Positions 28,289 to 37,331 of a DNA stretch of 64,000 bases are shown piece by piece. The DNA comes from Pseudomonas oleovorans subsp. oleovorans (GTDB lineage Bacteria > Pseudomonadota > Gammaproteobacteria > Pseudomonadales > Pseudomonadaceae). The stretch's first letter is position 1. Every line of letters begins with the position of its first letter. The notes under the pieces are model-generated. The model searched no databases, was not told where the DNA came from, and worked only from the letters and a program-made list of their open reading frames with translations. The position numbers were made by a program, and so were the translations under genes. The stretch lies in the NCBI RefSeq assembly GCF_002197815.1, contig NZ_NIUB01000005.1, positions 1-64,000 on the forward strand, in the 5' to 3' direction.

Positions 28289-30199
28289 CTAATCCTCTCT
28301 GCCCAGCGGCAAGCGGCACTCCAGGCACAGCCCGCCGCCCTCGGCCGGCAATGCCTCCAGCGACCCACCAAAACCTTCGACGATGCTGCGGCTCATGGAC
28401 AGGCCAAGCCCCAGGCCGTCCGCCTTGCTGGTGTAAAAGGGCGTGAACAGTTTGCCCAGTTGCTCCTCGCTGACACCCGGCCCCTGGTCGATCACCCGGA
28501 TCGCCAGGCTGCCGTCGCGCTCGCCGGCCTCCAGACGAATCTGCGATGCGCTGCCCGGATGCCGGTCGCGGTTGGCCTCGATGGCGTTGCGCAGCAGATT
28601 CAGCAGCACCTGTTCGAGCAGTACGCGGTCGGCGAATACCGGCGGCAGATTGTCCGGCAAGGCGTCGCTGACCGCTACCTGTGCCGCGCCCGCCTCCCAG
28701 TTGCACAGGCGCACGGCCTCGCGCGCCACCTCGGCCAGATTGAGCGCCTGCATACGCCGCTGGCCCTTGCGCAGGAATGCGCGCAGGCGCCTGATCACTG
28801 CCGAGGCGTGGTTGGCGTGTTCGGTGATGCGCGCCAGGCCTTGAGCCACCTTGTCCACAACGGCAGGATCGCCGCCGACGCCCTGCAGGTAGCGCTGGCT
28901 GGCGCTGGCGTAGTTGACCACCGCCGCCAGCGGCTGGTTGATCTCGTGGGCGATGCCCGAGGCCAGCTCGCCCAGGGTGATCAGCCGCGTGGTGTGCGCC
29001 AGCTCGTCCTCCAGGCGGCGCTTGTTGTCCTCGGCCTGGATGCGCGCGGTGATGTCGCGCGAGACGCTGACCACCTCGACCACCGCGCCGGTGTAGGTTT
29101 CGCGAATGGCGCGACTGGCGGTCTCGAACCACAGGTAGTGCCCGTCGCGGTGGCGGATGCGGTAGGTCATAGTGTGATAACCGTCCTGCTCCAGCGCCTC
29201 GCGCGCTTGCTTGGCCTGCTGCAGTTGGTCCTGCGGATGCAGCAAGCCGTCCACCGCCATGCCGCGCAACTCTTCCGGCCAGTAGCCGAGCAACGTCCAG
29301 CTTGCAGGCGTGGCGTCGAGGAACACGCCGTCCGGGGTATGCCGGGAAATCAGATCGGTGGTGTTCTCGGTGATCAGCCGGTACAGCCGCCGTGCCCGCG
29401 CCGCTTCGCGCTGCTCGCGAATCTCCTGGGTCGCTTCGCGACAGCGTGCCAACACCCGCTGCTCTGCCACATCAGGAATGAAGCTCCAGATCAGGATGCG
29501 CTCGCCGTCCTGAGCCTCCACCGCCTCGATGGCGCGCGACTGCTGCAAGCAGGCGCGCACCAGCGGCAGATGATTGACCGGCAGCAGTTCACCGACCCGG
29601 GCCAGCGGACGCTCGCCGAGCAGTTCTTGCAAAGCCTGGTTGAACTCCAGCGGCCGTGCGCGCGCATCGAGCAGCAACGCCGGCTGTGGGTCGGCCGATA
29701 GCAACGGCGCACTGCGACTCATACCACCAGCCAAACCGACAAGTTGCGCCAGCAACTCGCGCAGCCAGGGCAACCACTCCAGGCCGGCATCTTCGTCCAC
29801 CTGCAGCAACAACAGACCGGCACCGCCCTCCTCCAGACTCAGCGCCAGCGCCTGACCGTGATGAATCGCAGCGCGGCGCAGTCGCCCGGCCAACCAGCAG
29901 GGCAGTTGACGCACTACTTCCAGGCTAAGGCAGGGCTGCGTCGTCAGCGCCTCGAACAGGGCCTGATCGCTGGCGGCCAGCGGATCGCCCTGGCCCGGCG
30001 GCAGGCGCGGGCCACCGTCGTCCTGGGCATAGGTGCGGCTGGCCGGCTGCCAGGTCAGGTACCAGGCCTGGCGCACCTGTGGGCAGCCCAGCATGGCACG
30101 GCGCAAAGCCGCCGCCCGCTCGTTGAGGGATGGCGCTTCGCGCTGGATACGCAGCCAGGCCTGCAGCGGCACGGCCGCCTGATCACTCGAAAGATTCAT
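28289..30199 (-). CDS. PAS-domain sensor histidine kinase (FixL/TodS-like)
   Basis: A 636-residue kinase with no clear membrane segments, so probably cytoplasmic. Residues about 1-165 are unrecognised; about 168-255 look like a degenerate PAS domain; 271-385 are a PAS-PAC unit (RLITENTTDLISRHTPDGVFLDATPAS to VVSVSRDITARIQAE). The HisKA phosphoacceptor is H418 in ELASGIAHEINQPLAAVV; the ATPase shows the N box (NLLRNAIEANR), G1 (VIDQGPGVSEEQLGKLF) and G2 (DGLGLGLSMSRSIVEGFGG). This is the FixL-like group that pairs with FixJ-type regulators. It is divergent from the acyl-CoA ligase gene at 30341, suggesting it senses a related compound. Confidence 0.92.
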   Translation of the reverse strand: MNLSSDQAAVPLQAWLRIQREAPSLNERAAALRRAMLGCPQVRQAWYLTWQPASRTYAQDDGGPRLPPGQGDPLAASDQALFEALTTQPCLSLEVVRQLPCWLAGRLRRAAIHHGQALALSLEEGGAGLLLLQVDEDAGLEWLPWLRELLAQLVGLAGGMSRSAPLLSADPQPALLLDARARPLEFNQALQELLGERPLARVGELLPVNHLPLVRACLQQSRAIEAVEAQDGERILIWSFIPDVAEQRVLARCREATQEIREQREAARARRLYRLITENTTDLISRHTPDGVFLDATPASWTLLGYWPEELRGMAVDGLLHPQDQLQQAKQAREALEQDGYHTMTYRIRHRDGHYLWFETASRAIRETYTGAVVEVVSVSRDITARIQAEDNKRRLEDELAHTTRLITLGELASGIAHEINQPLAAVVNYASASQRYLQGVGGDPAVVDKVAQGLARITEHANHASAVIRRLRAFLRKGQRRMQALNLAEVAREAVRLCNWEAGAAQVAVSDALPDNLPPVFADRVLLEQVLLNLLRNAIEANRDRHPGSASQIRLEAGERDGSLAIRVIDQGPGVSEEQLGKLFTPFYTSKADGLGLGLSMSRSIVEGFGGSLEALPAEGGGLCLECRLPLGRED

Positions 30200-30277
30200 A
30201 TAGTAATTATTCTATAAAACCTTGGTACAACTTCCATACTAAATAGAAATGACCTATAAATTACCGCCAGTAAGCTT

Positions 30278-30300
30278 CGGTAATGCCTGCATCATTACCG
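30278..30300. promoter_or_regulatory. Inverted repeat in the kinase / acyl-CoA ligase divergent promoter
   Basis: CGGTAATG (30278-30285) and CATTACCG (30293-30300) form a perfect 8-bp inverted repeat with a 7-bp spacer, 40 bp before the ligase start codon. A related half-site TTACCG stands at 30261. The 141-bp region is AT-rich compared with its surroundings. Likely a binding site for the adjacent response regulator, by inference. Confidence 0.55.
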
Positions 30301-30340
30301 GAATAACCAGAGCTAACAATCAGCCAAAGGTGTATCCGCC

Positions 30341-31960
30341 ATGTCGATCTACGAGCAGGGCCTCGGCCGCGCCGCCGTCAACCACGTTGCCCTCAGCCCC
30401 CTGAGCTTCATCGAGCGTACCGCGGCGGTCTACCCGCACTACCCGGCCGTGGTGCATGGCTCGATTCGTCGCAACTGGGCCGAGACCTACGCGCGCTGTC
30501 GGCGCCTGGCCTCGGCGTTGGCCGGTCGTGGCATCGGCCAGGGCGACACGGTGGCGGTGATGCTGCCGAACATTCCGGCGATGCTCGAAGTGCATTTCGG
30601 CGTGCCGATGATCGGCGCGGTGCTCAACACCCTCAACGTGCGCCTGGATGCCGAAGCCATCTCTTTCATGCTGCAGCACGGCGAAGCCAAGGTGGTGATC
30701 GCCGACCGCGAGTTCTTCGACGTGATTCACGCCGCCATCGGCATGCTCGACCATCCGCCGCTGGTGATCGACGTCGACGACCCCGAGTACGGCGAAGGCC
30801 AGGCGGTCAGCGATCTGGACTACGAGGCCTTCCTCGCCGAAGGCGATCCCGAATTCGCCTGGCAGTGGCCGACGGACGAGTGGCAGGCCATCAGCCTCAA
30901 CTACACCTCCGGCACCACCGGCAACCCCAAGGGCGTGGTCTATCACCACCGCGGCGCCTTCCTCAACGCCCTGGGCAACCAGATGACCTGGGCCATGGGC
31001 AACCACCCGGTCTACCTATGGACCCTGCCGATGTTCCACTGCAACGGCTGGTGCTACCCCTGGACGATCACCGCCCTGGCTGGCGTACACGTATTCCTGC
31101 GCCGCGTCGACCCGGCGAAGATCCTCACTCTGATCCGCGACGAGCAGGTCACTCACCTGTGCGGCGCGCCCATCGTGCTCAATGCGCTGGTAAACATGCC
31201 GGCCGAGGCCAAGGCGGCCATCGATCACCCGGTCAAGGCCATGGTCGCCGGCGCTGCGCCACCGGCCAAGGTGATCGGCGCAGTGGAGGAAATGGGCATC
31301 GCCGTGACCCACGTCTACGGCCTTACCGAGGTCTACGGCCCGGTGACCCTGTGCGCCTGGCACGCCGAATGGGACGAACTGCCGCTGGAAGAACGCGCCA
31401 CCATCAAGGCGCGCCAGGGCGTGCGCTACCCGACCCTGGAAGGGGTGATGGTCGCCGACCCGAAAACCCTCGAGCCGGTGCCGCGTGACGGCCAGACCAT
31501 CGGCGAGATCTTCATGCGCGGCAACACGGTGATGAAGGGCTACCTGAAGAACCCCAGCGCCACCGCCGAGGCCTTCGAGGGCGGCTGGTTCCACACCGGC
31601 GACCTGGGCGTGTGCCACGCCGATGGCTACGTGGAAATCCGCGACCGCCTCAAGGACATCATCATCTCCGGCGGCGAGAACATCTCCACCATCGAGATCG
31701 AAGGCGTGCTTTATCGCCACCCGGCGGTGCTGGAGGCGGCCGTGGTCGCCCGCCCGGACGAGAAATGGGGCGAGACGCCCTGCGCCTTCATCACCCTGAA
31801 GACCGGCCAGCAGGCCAGCGACAGCGAGATCATGAGCTTCTGCCGCGAGCACCTGGCGGGCTTCAAGGTACCCAAGACCGTGGTCTTCACCCAGCTGCCC
31901 AAGACCAGCACCGGCAAGATCCAGAAGTTCGTCCTGCGCGATATGGCCAAGGCGCTGTAG
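30341..31960 (+). CDS. Acyl-CoA synthetase (AMP-binding, DmdB/AlkK-like)
   Basis: A 539-residue ANL-family ligase that activates a carboxylic acid with ATP and CoA. The P-loop YTSGTTGNPKGVVYHHRGA is at about residue 188, motif VYGLTEVYGP follows, then GWFHTGDLGVCHADGYVEIRDRLKDIIISGGENISTIEIE and the C-terminal catalytic lysine in KTSTGKIQKFVLR. The whole sequence resembles medium-chain fatty acid ligase AlkK and methylmercaptopropionate-CoA ligase DmdB. Paired with an acyl-CoA dehydrogenase and permease downstream, it probably begins breakdown of a short- or medium-chain acid; the exact acid is not known. Confidence 0.92.
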   Translation: MSIYEQGLGRAAVNHVALSPLSFIERTAAVYPHYPAVVHGSIRRNWAETYARCRRLASALAGRGIGQGDTVAVMLPNIPAMLEVHFGVPMIGAVLNTLNVRLDAEAISFMLQHGEAKVVIADREFFDVIHAAIGMLDHPPLVIDVDDPEYGEGQAVSDLDYEAFLAEGDPEFAWQWPTDEWQAISLNYTSGTTGNPKGVVYHHRGAFLNALGNQMTWAMGNHPVYLWTLPMFHCNGWCYPWTITALAGVHVFLRRVDPAKILTLIRDEQVTHLCGAPIVLNALVNMPAEAKAAIDHPVKAMVAGAAPPAKVIGAVEEMGIAVTHVYGLTEVYGPVTLCAWHAEWDELPLEERATIKARQGVRYPTLEGVMVADPKTLEPVPRDGQTIGEIFMRGNTVMKGYLKNPSATAEAFEGGWFHTGDLGVCHADGYVEIRDRLKDIIISGGENISTIEIEGVLYRHPAVLEAAVVARPDEKWGETPCAFITLKTGQQASDSEIMSFCREHLAGFKVPKTVVFTQLPKTSTGKIQKFVLRDMAKAL

Positions 31961-31976
31961 AAGCGGCCCTCACCCC

Positions 31977-32004
31977 CACCCCCTCTCCCGGTGGGAGAGG
32001 GGTG
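31977..32004. repeat. CCCTCTCCC / GGGAGAGGG palindrome
   Basis: CACCCCCTCTCCC and GGGAGAGGGGTG form a near-perfect stem with a tiny loop between the ligase and permease genes. This palindrome type is widespread between genes in gammaproteobacteria. It could reduce read-through within the operon. Confidence 0.6.
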
Positions 32005-32060
32005 AATGAACCGTTTGCACAACAACAAGAACCGGCCCTGGCGGCCGACGGAGAACCTTC

Positions 32061-33434
32061 ATGCAAATTTACAAGCGCCGTGACGGCGACGAACAACCTT
32101 ACTGGCCATTCGGCCCGTTCAAGGTGCGCCTGCCCTTCGTGCATTACCGCTGGGAAACCGCCGAGATGCTGCAGGCGCTGATCATGTTCGTGGTCAGCCT
32201 GGCGATGATCCCGTTGCTGGAGAAATACCTCGGCCTGCCCTATGACGTGGCCCTGGCCTATGTAGTGGTGTGCGGCATCGGCTTCATGCTGCCGGCGCTG
32301 CTCGGCGTGCCGCTGGTGCCGGGCTGGATCACCCCCGGCATTCCCGTGGTGCTGCTGTTTCTCGGCAACTACGAACCGGGCCCTGCGGCCATTCAGGCGC
32401 TGTTCGCCCTGCAGTTTCTGGTGTTCGTGATCTTCCTCTTCCTCGGCGTCACCCGCCTGGGCAGTGTCCTGGTGCGACTGATCCCCAACTCGATGAAGGG
32501 CGGCATCATCATCGGTGCCGGCATCGCCGCGCTGATGGGCGAAATCAGCGCGGGCGGCCGTCTGGCCAACACGCCGATCTCCCTGGTGCTGGGCAGTCTG
32601 ATCTGCCTGTATCTGATGTTCTCGGTGTCGTTCAAAGGCCTGACCGAGCGCGTGCCCTTCGCCCGCAAGATCGTCAACTACGGCATGGTGCCGGGCATGC
32701 TGATCGCCATCTTCATCGGCATCGCCGTGGGCGAGTACAAGATGCCGGACGTGAAGTGGGGCATCACCGCGCCGGCCTTCGGCGAGATGTGGAACTACCT
32801 GCCGTTCAACGTCGGCTTCCCCAGCCTGGACGTATTCATGCTGGCCGTACCAACCGCGGTGATCGCTTACGTGATCGCCTTCGGCGACATCATCGTCGGC
32901 CAGTCGCTGATGCAGCGCGCCGATGAGCTGCGCACCGACGAGGTGATCGAAAACAACGTCGACCGCATTCATTTGGTGACCGCCATCCGCAACGCCCTGC
33001 ACGCCTTCTTCGCGCCCTACCCGGGCCTGGCTGGCCCGCTGTGGACGGCGGTGGCGGCGACCATGGCCGAGCGTTACAAGTACGGGCGCAAGGCGATGGA
33101 CTCAATTTACAGCGGCGCCGGCACCTTCTGGATCACCGGCTTCGCCGCGCTGTTCATGCTGCCGCTGGTCAGCTTCTTCCAGCCGGTGCTGCCGATCGCC
33201 CTGTCGCTGACGCTGATCCTCACCGGCTATATCTGCCTGATGGTCGGCTTCGAGCAACTGAACAACAACACCGAGCGCGGCATCGCCGGCACTATGGGTG
33301 TGGTGCTCGCGGTCTACGGCGCGGGCTGGGGCCTGGCCGCAGGCGCGGCGCTGTACATTCTGATCGAACGTACCCATCTGCTTAAATTCACCAGCGTCAA
33401 GGACAAACCGCGCGAGCCGGCCGAGACCGACTGA
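32061..33434 (+). CDS. SLC23/NCS2-family permease
   Basis: A 457-residue membrane transporter with about 12-14 hydrophobic segments. It resembles the xanthine/uracil (nucleobase:cation symporter 2) family in overall layout, with segments such as PNSMKGGIIIGAGIAALMGEISAGG and VPTAVIAYVIAFGDIIVGQSLMQ. However, it lacks clear nucleobase-binding motifs of well-known UraA or XanQ proteins, and its neighbours are acyl-CoA enzymes. A carboxylic-acid substrate matching the ligase is therefore an equally good guess. Confidence 0.8.
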   Translation: MQIYKRRDGDEQPYWPFGPFKVRLPFVHYRWETAEMLQALIMFVVSLAMIPLLEKYLGLPYDVALAYVVVCGIGFMLPALLGVPLVPGWITPGIPVVLLFLGNYEPGPAAIQALFALQFLVFVIFLFLGVTRLGSVLVRLIPNSMKGGIIIGAGIAALMGEISAGGRLANTPISLVLGSLICLYLMFSVSFKGLTERVPFARKIVNYGMVPGMLIAIFIGIAVGEYKMPDVKWGITAPAFGEMWNYLPFNVGFPSLDVFMLAVPTAVIAYVIAFGDIIVGQSLMQRADELRTDEVIENNVDRIHLVTAIRNALHAFFAPYPGLAGPLWTAVAATMAERYKYGRKAMDSIYSGAGTFWITGFAALFMLPLVSFFQPVLPIALSLTLILTGYICLMVGFEQLNNNTERGIAGTMGVVLAVYGAGWGLAAGAALYILIERTHLLKFTSVKDKPREPAETD

Positions 33435-33494
33435 CGCTTTTCGCTCCACGTGCGCCGCGCCTGCTCGCGGCGCCTCTGCTGTCGAGGTTGCACC

Positions 33495-35267
33495 ATGCCC
33501 GAATTCAACGCCCCGCTGCGCGATATGCGCTTCGTCCTCCATGAAGTCTTCCAGGCGCCCAGCCTGTGGGCACGCCTGCCGGCCCTGGCCGAAACCGTCG
33601 ATGCCGACACCGCCGACGCCATTCTCGAAGAGGCGGCCAAGGTCACCGGTACGCTGATCGCCCCGCTAAACCGCAGCGGCGACGAGGAAGGCGCGCAGTG
33701 GGTCGATGGCGACGTGCGCACCCCGACCGGTTTCCGCGAGGCCTACGCCACCTACACCGAGGGCGGTTGGGTCGGTCTGTCCGGCAATCCAAATTATGGC
33801 GGCATGGGTATGCCCAAGATGCTCGCCGTGGCCTTCGAGGAAATGCTCTACGCCGCCGGCTCCAGCTTCGCCCTGTATTCGGCGCTGAGCTCCGGCGCTT
33901 GCCTGGCCATCGACGCCCACGCCAGCGAGGAGTTGAAGAGCACCTATCTACCGCCGATGTACGAAGGCCGCTGGGCCGGCTCCATGTGCCTGACCGAGGC
34001 CCATGCCGGCACCGACCTGGGCATTATCCGCACCCGCGCCGAGCCGCAGGCCGACGGCAGCTACAAGGTTACCGGCAGCAAGATCTTCATCACCGGCGGC
34101 GAGCAGGATCTGACCGAGAACATCATCCACCTGGTGCTGGCCAAGCTGCCGGACGCACCGGCTGGGCCGAAGGGCATCTCGCTGTTCCTGGTGCCCAAGG
34201 TGATGGTCAATGCCGACGGCAGCCTGGGCGCGCGCAACGCCGTAAGCTGCGGCTCCATCGAGCACAAGATGGGCATCAAGGCCTCGGCCACCTGCGTGAT
34301 GAATTTCGACGGTGCCACCGGCTACCTGATCGGTGAGGTCAACAAGGGCCTGGCGGCGATGTTCACCATGATGAACTACGAGCGCCTGTCCATCGGCATC
34401 CAGGGCATCGGCTGCGCCGAGGCCTCCTACCAGTCGGCGGTGGCCTATGCCCGCGAACGTATCCAGAGCCGCGCCGCCACCGGTCCGGTGGCGAAGGACA
34501 AGATCGCCGACCCGATCATCGTCCATGCCGACGTACGCCGCATGCTGCTGACCATGAAGGCGCTGAACGAGGGCGGTCGTGCCTTCGCCTGCTACGTTGG
34601 CCAGCAGCTCGATCTGGCCAAGTACGCCGAGGATGCCGAGGAACGGCAGAACGCCGAAGCACTGGTCGCCCTGCTCACCCCGGTGGCCAAGGCCTTCTTC
34701 ACCGACACCGGGCTGGAAAGCTGCGTGCACGGCCAGCAGGTATTCGGCGGCCACGGCTACATCCGCGAATGGGGCCAGGAGCAACTGGTGCGCGACGTGC
34801 GCATCGCGCAGATCTACGAGGGCACCAACGGCATCCAGGCACTCGACCTGCTCGGGCGCAAGGTGGTGGCCAACGGCGGCGCCGCGCTGCGCCTGTTCGC
34901 CGGCGAGGTGCGCGACTTCGCCCATGCCCATGAATCGCCCTTCGGTGATCGCCTGATAGAAGCGCTGGAACGCCTGGAAGCGGTCAGCGGCTGGCTGCTG
35001 GAGCAGGCCAAGGTTGATCCCAACTCGGTCGGCGCCGCCTCGGTGGAGTACCTGCACCTGTTCGGCTACGTCGCCTACGCCTACATGTGGGCGCGCATGG
35101 CCGCGGTGGCGCAGAACAAGCAGACAGAGAATGAAGCCTTCTACGGCGGCAAGCTCGCCACCGCCGAGTTCTTCTTCGCCCGCCTGCTACCGCGTACCCT
35201 GAGCCTGGAAGCGAGCATTCGGGGGGGTAGCCAGCCGCTTTATAGTCTGGCTGCCGAGCAGTTCTAA
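33495..35267 (+). CDS. Acyl-CoA dehydrogenase (DmdC-like)
   Basis: A 590-residue FAD-dependent dehydrogenase of the long type with a C-terminal extension. The N-terminus MPEFNAPLRDMRFVLHEVF and the motifs CLTEAHAGTDLGIIRTRA, ITGGEQDLTENIIHLVLAKLP and QVFGGHGYIREWGQEQLVRDVRIAQIYEGTNGIQALDLLGRK, which includes the catalytic glutamate (YEGTNG), are plain. DmdC of methylmercaptopropionate breakdown and PA2550-type enzymes belong here. Start at 33495 chosen because 15 upstream codons look like non-coding read-through. It is the third gene after the ligase and permease. Confidence 0.93.
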   Translation: MPEFNAPLRDMRFVLHEVFQAPSLWARLPALAETVDADTADAILEEAAKVTGTLIAPLNRSGDEEGAQWVDGDVRTPTGFREAYATYTEGGWVGLSGNPNYGGMGMPKMLAVAFEEMLYAAGSSFALYSALSSGACLAIDAHASEELKSTYLPPMYEGRWAGSMCLTEAHAGTDLGIIRTRAEPQADGSYKVTGSKIFITGGEQDLTENIIHLVLAKLPDAPAGPKGISLFLVPKVMVNADGSLGARNAVSCGSIEHKMGIKASATCVMNFDGATGYLIGEVNKGLAAMFTMMNYERLSIGIQGIGCAEASYQSAVAYARERIQSRAATGPVAKDKIADPIIVHADVRRMLLTMKALNEGGRAFACYVGQQLDLAKYAEDAEERQNAEALVALLTPVAKAFFTDTGLESCVHGQQVFGGHGYIREWGQEQLVRDVRIAQIYEGTNGIQALDLLGRKVVANGGAALRLFAGEVRDFAHAHESPFGDRLIEALERLEAVSGWLLEQAKVDPNSVGAASVEYLHLFGYVAYAYMWARMAAVAQNKQTENEAFYGGKLATAEFFFARLLPRTLSLEASIRGGSQPLYSLAAEQF

Positions 35268-35269
35268 AC

Positions 35270-35322
35270 GTAGGGCGGGTGCAACCCGCCACCGTCGAGC
35301 CGGCGGGTTGCACCCGCCCTAC
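35270..35322. repeat. Perfect 21-bp palindromic repeat (GTAGGGCGGGT family)
   Basis: The arms 35270-35290 and 35302-35322 are perfect inverted 21-mers starting GTAGGGCGGGTGCAACCCGC, with an 11-nt loop, two bases after the acyl-CoA dehydrogenase stop codon. A second copy is at 37963-38018. It is a dispersed intergenic repeat that may also stop transcription. Confidence 0.75.
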
Positions 35323-35454
35323 AGGTTTGAGCGTGTTGCGCGGCTGCTTCGGCGCCGCGCTTTTTATTCACCGGCGCCGGCGCTTTTCCCCCGGCAAGGC
35401 TCGGCGACAATACAAGATCGAGCACAGCCGCCTTCAAGAACAAGAGATACCGTC

Positions 35455-36321
35455 ATGCGAACCCTGACCACCCTGACCGGCAACAGCCAGAAACTCGATG
35501 GCGGCGCCATGTTCGGCAACGCACCCAAAGCCCTTTGGCAACGCTGGATGCCGGCCGACGAACTGAACCGCATCGACCTCGGCTGCCGCGCCCTGCTGGT
35601 GCAGGAAGACGCGCGCAATATCCTGGTGGAAACCGGCATCGGCGCCTTCTTCAGCCCCGAGCTGAAACAGCGCTTCGGCGTGCAGGAAGCACATCACGTC
35701 CTGCTCGATGAACTGGCGAAACTCGGCCTGAGCGATGCCGATATCGATATCGTCGTGCTCACCCACCTGCATTTCGACCACGCCGGCGGCCTGCTCGCCG
35801 CCTGGCAGGATGGCGAGCCGGCACGCCTGCTGTTTCCCAACGCGCGCTTCGTCACCGGTCGACGCCAATGGCAGCGCGCCTGCACGCCACACGCCCGCGA
35901 CAAGGCCTCCTATATCCCGGAGTTGCTGGCTCTGCTGGAGGCCAGCGGACGCCTGCATCTGATCGATGAAACCGACAGTTGCGCACTGCTCGGCCCCGAT
36001 TGGCGCCTGCACTGGAGCGATGGCCACACACCGGGCCAGTTGTTGCCGGAAGTGGCCATGCCGGGCGGGCCGGTGGTGTTTCCCGGCGACCTGATCCCTG
36101 GCGCGCCCTGGGTGCACCTGCCGATCACCATGGGTTACGACCGTTTCCCTGAAGGCCTGATCGAGGAGAAGGAGGCGCTGCTGGCCGACCTGGTCGCCCG
36201 CGGCGGCCGTTTGGTATTCACCCACGACCCCGACGTGGCCATGGGCCGGGTGACGCGAGACGAAAAAGGTCGCTACGGGCTCGATGAGATAGCAAAAGCA
36301 GCCCATCGGCTGGCAAACTGA
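35455..36321 (+). CDS. MBL-fold metallo-hydrolase
   Basis: A 288-residue metallo-beta-lactamase-fold hydrolase. The zinc motif THLHFDHAGGL begins at residue 103; later metal ligands are in the DGHTPGQLLPEV and FTHDPDVAMGRV regions. This pattern is common in lactonase-like or general esterase-like family members, but the substrate is not evident. The start MRTLTTLTGNSQKLDGGAMFG (35455) follows an AAGAGATACC stretch; the frame extends upstream into the repeat without support. Confidence 0.86.
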   Translation: MRTLTTLTGNSQKLDGGAMFGNAPKALWQRWMPADELNRIDLGCRALLVQEDARNILVETGIGAFFSPELKQRFGVQEAHHVLLDELAKLGLSDADIDIVVLTHLHFDHAGGLLAAWQDGEPARLLFPNARFVTGRRQWQRACTPHARDKASYIPELLALLEASGRLHLIDETDSCALLGPDWRLHWSDGHTPGQLLPEVAMPGGPVVFPGDLIPGAPWVHLPITMGYDRFPEGLIEEKEALLADLVARGGRLVFTHDPDVAMGRVTRDEKGRYGLDEIAKAAHRLAN

Positions 36322-36485
36322 GGCTATCTCAGCATTGACGTGTCGGCCATGCAGCGCGAGCATGGTCGCTTGTTTTTTCGCCGTAGTCACGACCACACCA
36401 GCACCCCAGGAAGGGGGCTGCGCTTGGCCAGCGAGAGACTGGCCGTCGTGCCGTGCCCACCTCGACAGCCCTGGGGGACCGTTTC

Positions 36486-36965
36486 ATGAGCCTGGCCTCT
36501 GTCCGCGCCTTCTTTGCCGCCAAGGCGCCCGACATCACGATCATCGAGCTGCAGACCAGCACCGCCACCGTGGCGCTGGCTGCCGAAGCGCATGGCGTGG
36601 CGCCAGGGCAGATCGCCAAAACCTTGGTCTTCCGCATCGCCGAGCGTGACGTGTTGATCGTCGCCCGTGGCGATGCGCGCATCGACAATCGCAAGATGAA
36701 GGAATGCTTTGGCACCAAGGCACGCATGCTCGATGCGCAAACAGTGGTCGAACTGACCAGCCATCCGGTCGGCGGCGTTTGCCCATTCGGCCTGGCCACG
36801 CCCCTGAGCGTCTACTGCGACCGCTCGTTGCTGGCTTTCGATGAAGTGCTGCCAGCGGCCGGCGCCACCCACAGCGCGGTGCGCATCGCCCCGCAGCGCA
36901 TGGCCGAACTGGTCGGTGCCGAGTGGATCGACGTGTGCCAGGAAGTGGAAACGGAAACCTGCTGA
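36486..36965 (+). CDS. YbaK/EbsC family tRNA-editing-type protein
   Basis: A 159-residue protein of the YbaK/ProX family, free-standing domains that hydrolyse wrongly charged tRNAs such as Cys- or Ala-tRNA-Pro. The core KTLVFRIAERDVLIVARGDARIDNRKMKECFG contains the conserved lysine region, and VGGVCPFGLATPLSVYCDRSLLAFDEVLPAAGATHSAVRIAPQRM is standard. Which amino acid it clears is not predictable. Start at 36486 (MSLASVRAFFAAKAPDI) preferred over 36453. Confidence 0.9.
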   Translation: MSLASVRAFFAAKAPDITIIELQTSTATVALAAEAHGVAPGQIAKTLVFRIAERDVLIVARGDARIDNRKMKECFGTKARMLDAQTVVELTSHPVGGVCPFGLATPLSVYCDRSLLAFDEVLPAAGATHSAVRIAPQRMAELVGAEWIDVCQEVETETC

Positions 36966-36988
36966 ACGACGCCACCAACGTCAATCCG

Positions 36989-37038
36989 GTAGCCCGGGCC
37001 GCGCGCACCAACGCCTTTCCCGGATTGCATCGGGCTAC
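36989..37038. repeat. GTAGCCCG...CGGGCTAC imperfect palindrome
   Basis: GTAGCCCG (36989-36996) and CGGGCTAC (37031-37038) frame a GC-rich stretch between the convergent ybaK and YceK-like genes, overlapping the last codon of the latter. This is another common intergenic repeat type and may be a bidirectional terminator. Confidence 0.45.
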
Positions 37039-37331
37039 AACCCGCCGCTGACACCCAGGCTCACACCCAGCGCCGTAGCCAGCGAAAACGGCAACAGCAG
37101 GGTGTCGAGCAGCGCACTGGCCGGCAGATCCAGCCCCGCGTAACGCGGTGCCTCGGCGCCGAAACGATCCAGCGGGCAGCAGCCGCCATTGATCGCATAC
37201 CAGTCCAGCCGCGTCCCTGCATAAACCACAGGGGCACCGGGCTTGGCCGCATCCAGCGTACGCACGGTGGCGCAACCGCTCAGGCTCAGCAGCGCCACGG
37301 CGCATAAGAGCAGGCGCACGCTGCTAGTCAT
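37035..37331 (-). CDS. YceK/YidQ family lipoprotein
   Basis: A 98-residue lipoprotein: signal peptide with lipobox LLSLSGC, then ATVRTL and the family pattern [14 protein letters not shown]...[19 protein letters not shown], which matches small YceK/YidQ (DUF1375) proteins. Function unknown, likely in the outer-membrane or periplasmic face. Its start overlaps the ubiX stop by eight bases, so it is probably co-translated with ubiX. Confidence 0.85.
   Translation of the reverse strand: MTSSVRLLLCAVALLSLSGCATVRTLDAAKPGAPVVYAGTRLDWYAINGGCCPLDRFGAEAPRYAGLDLPASALLDTLLLPFSLATALGVSLGVSGGL

Noticed and set aside
36329-36872. Minus-strand frames opposite the YbaK-type gene
   Set aside because: No family features; the plus-strand protein has a clear YbaK fold.
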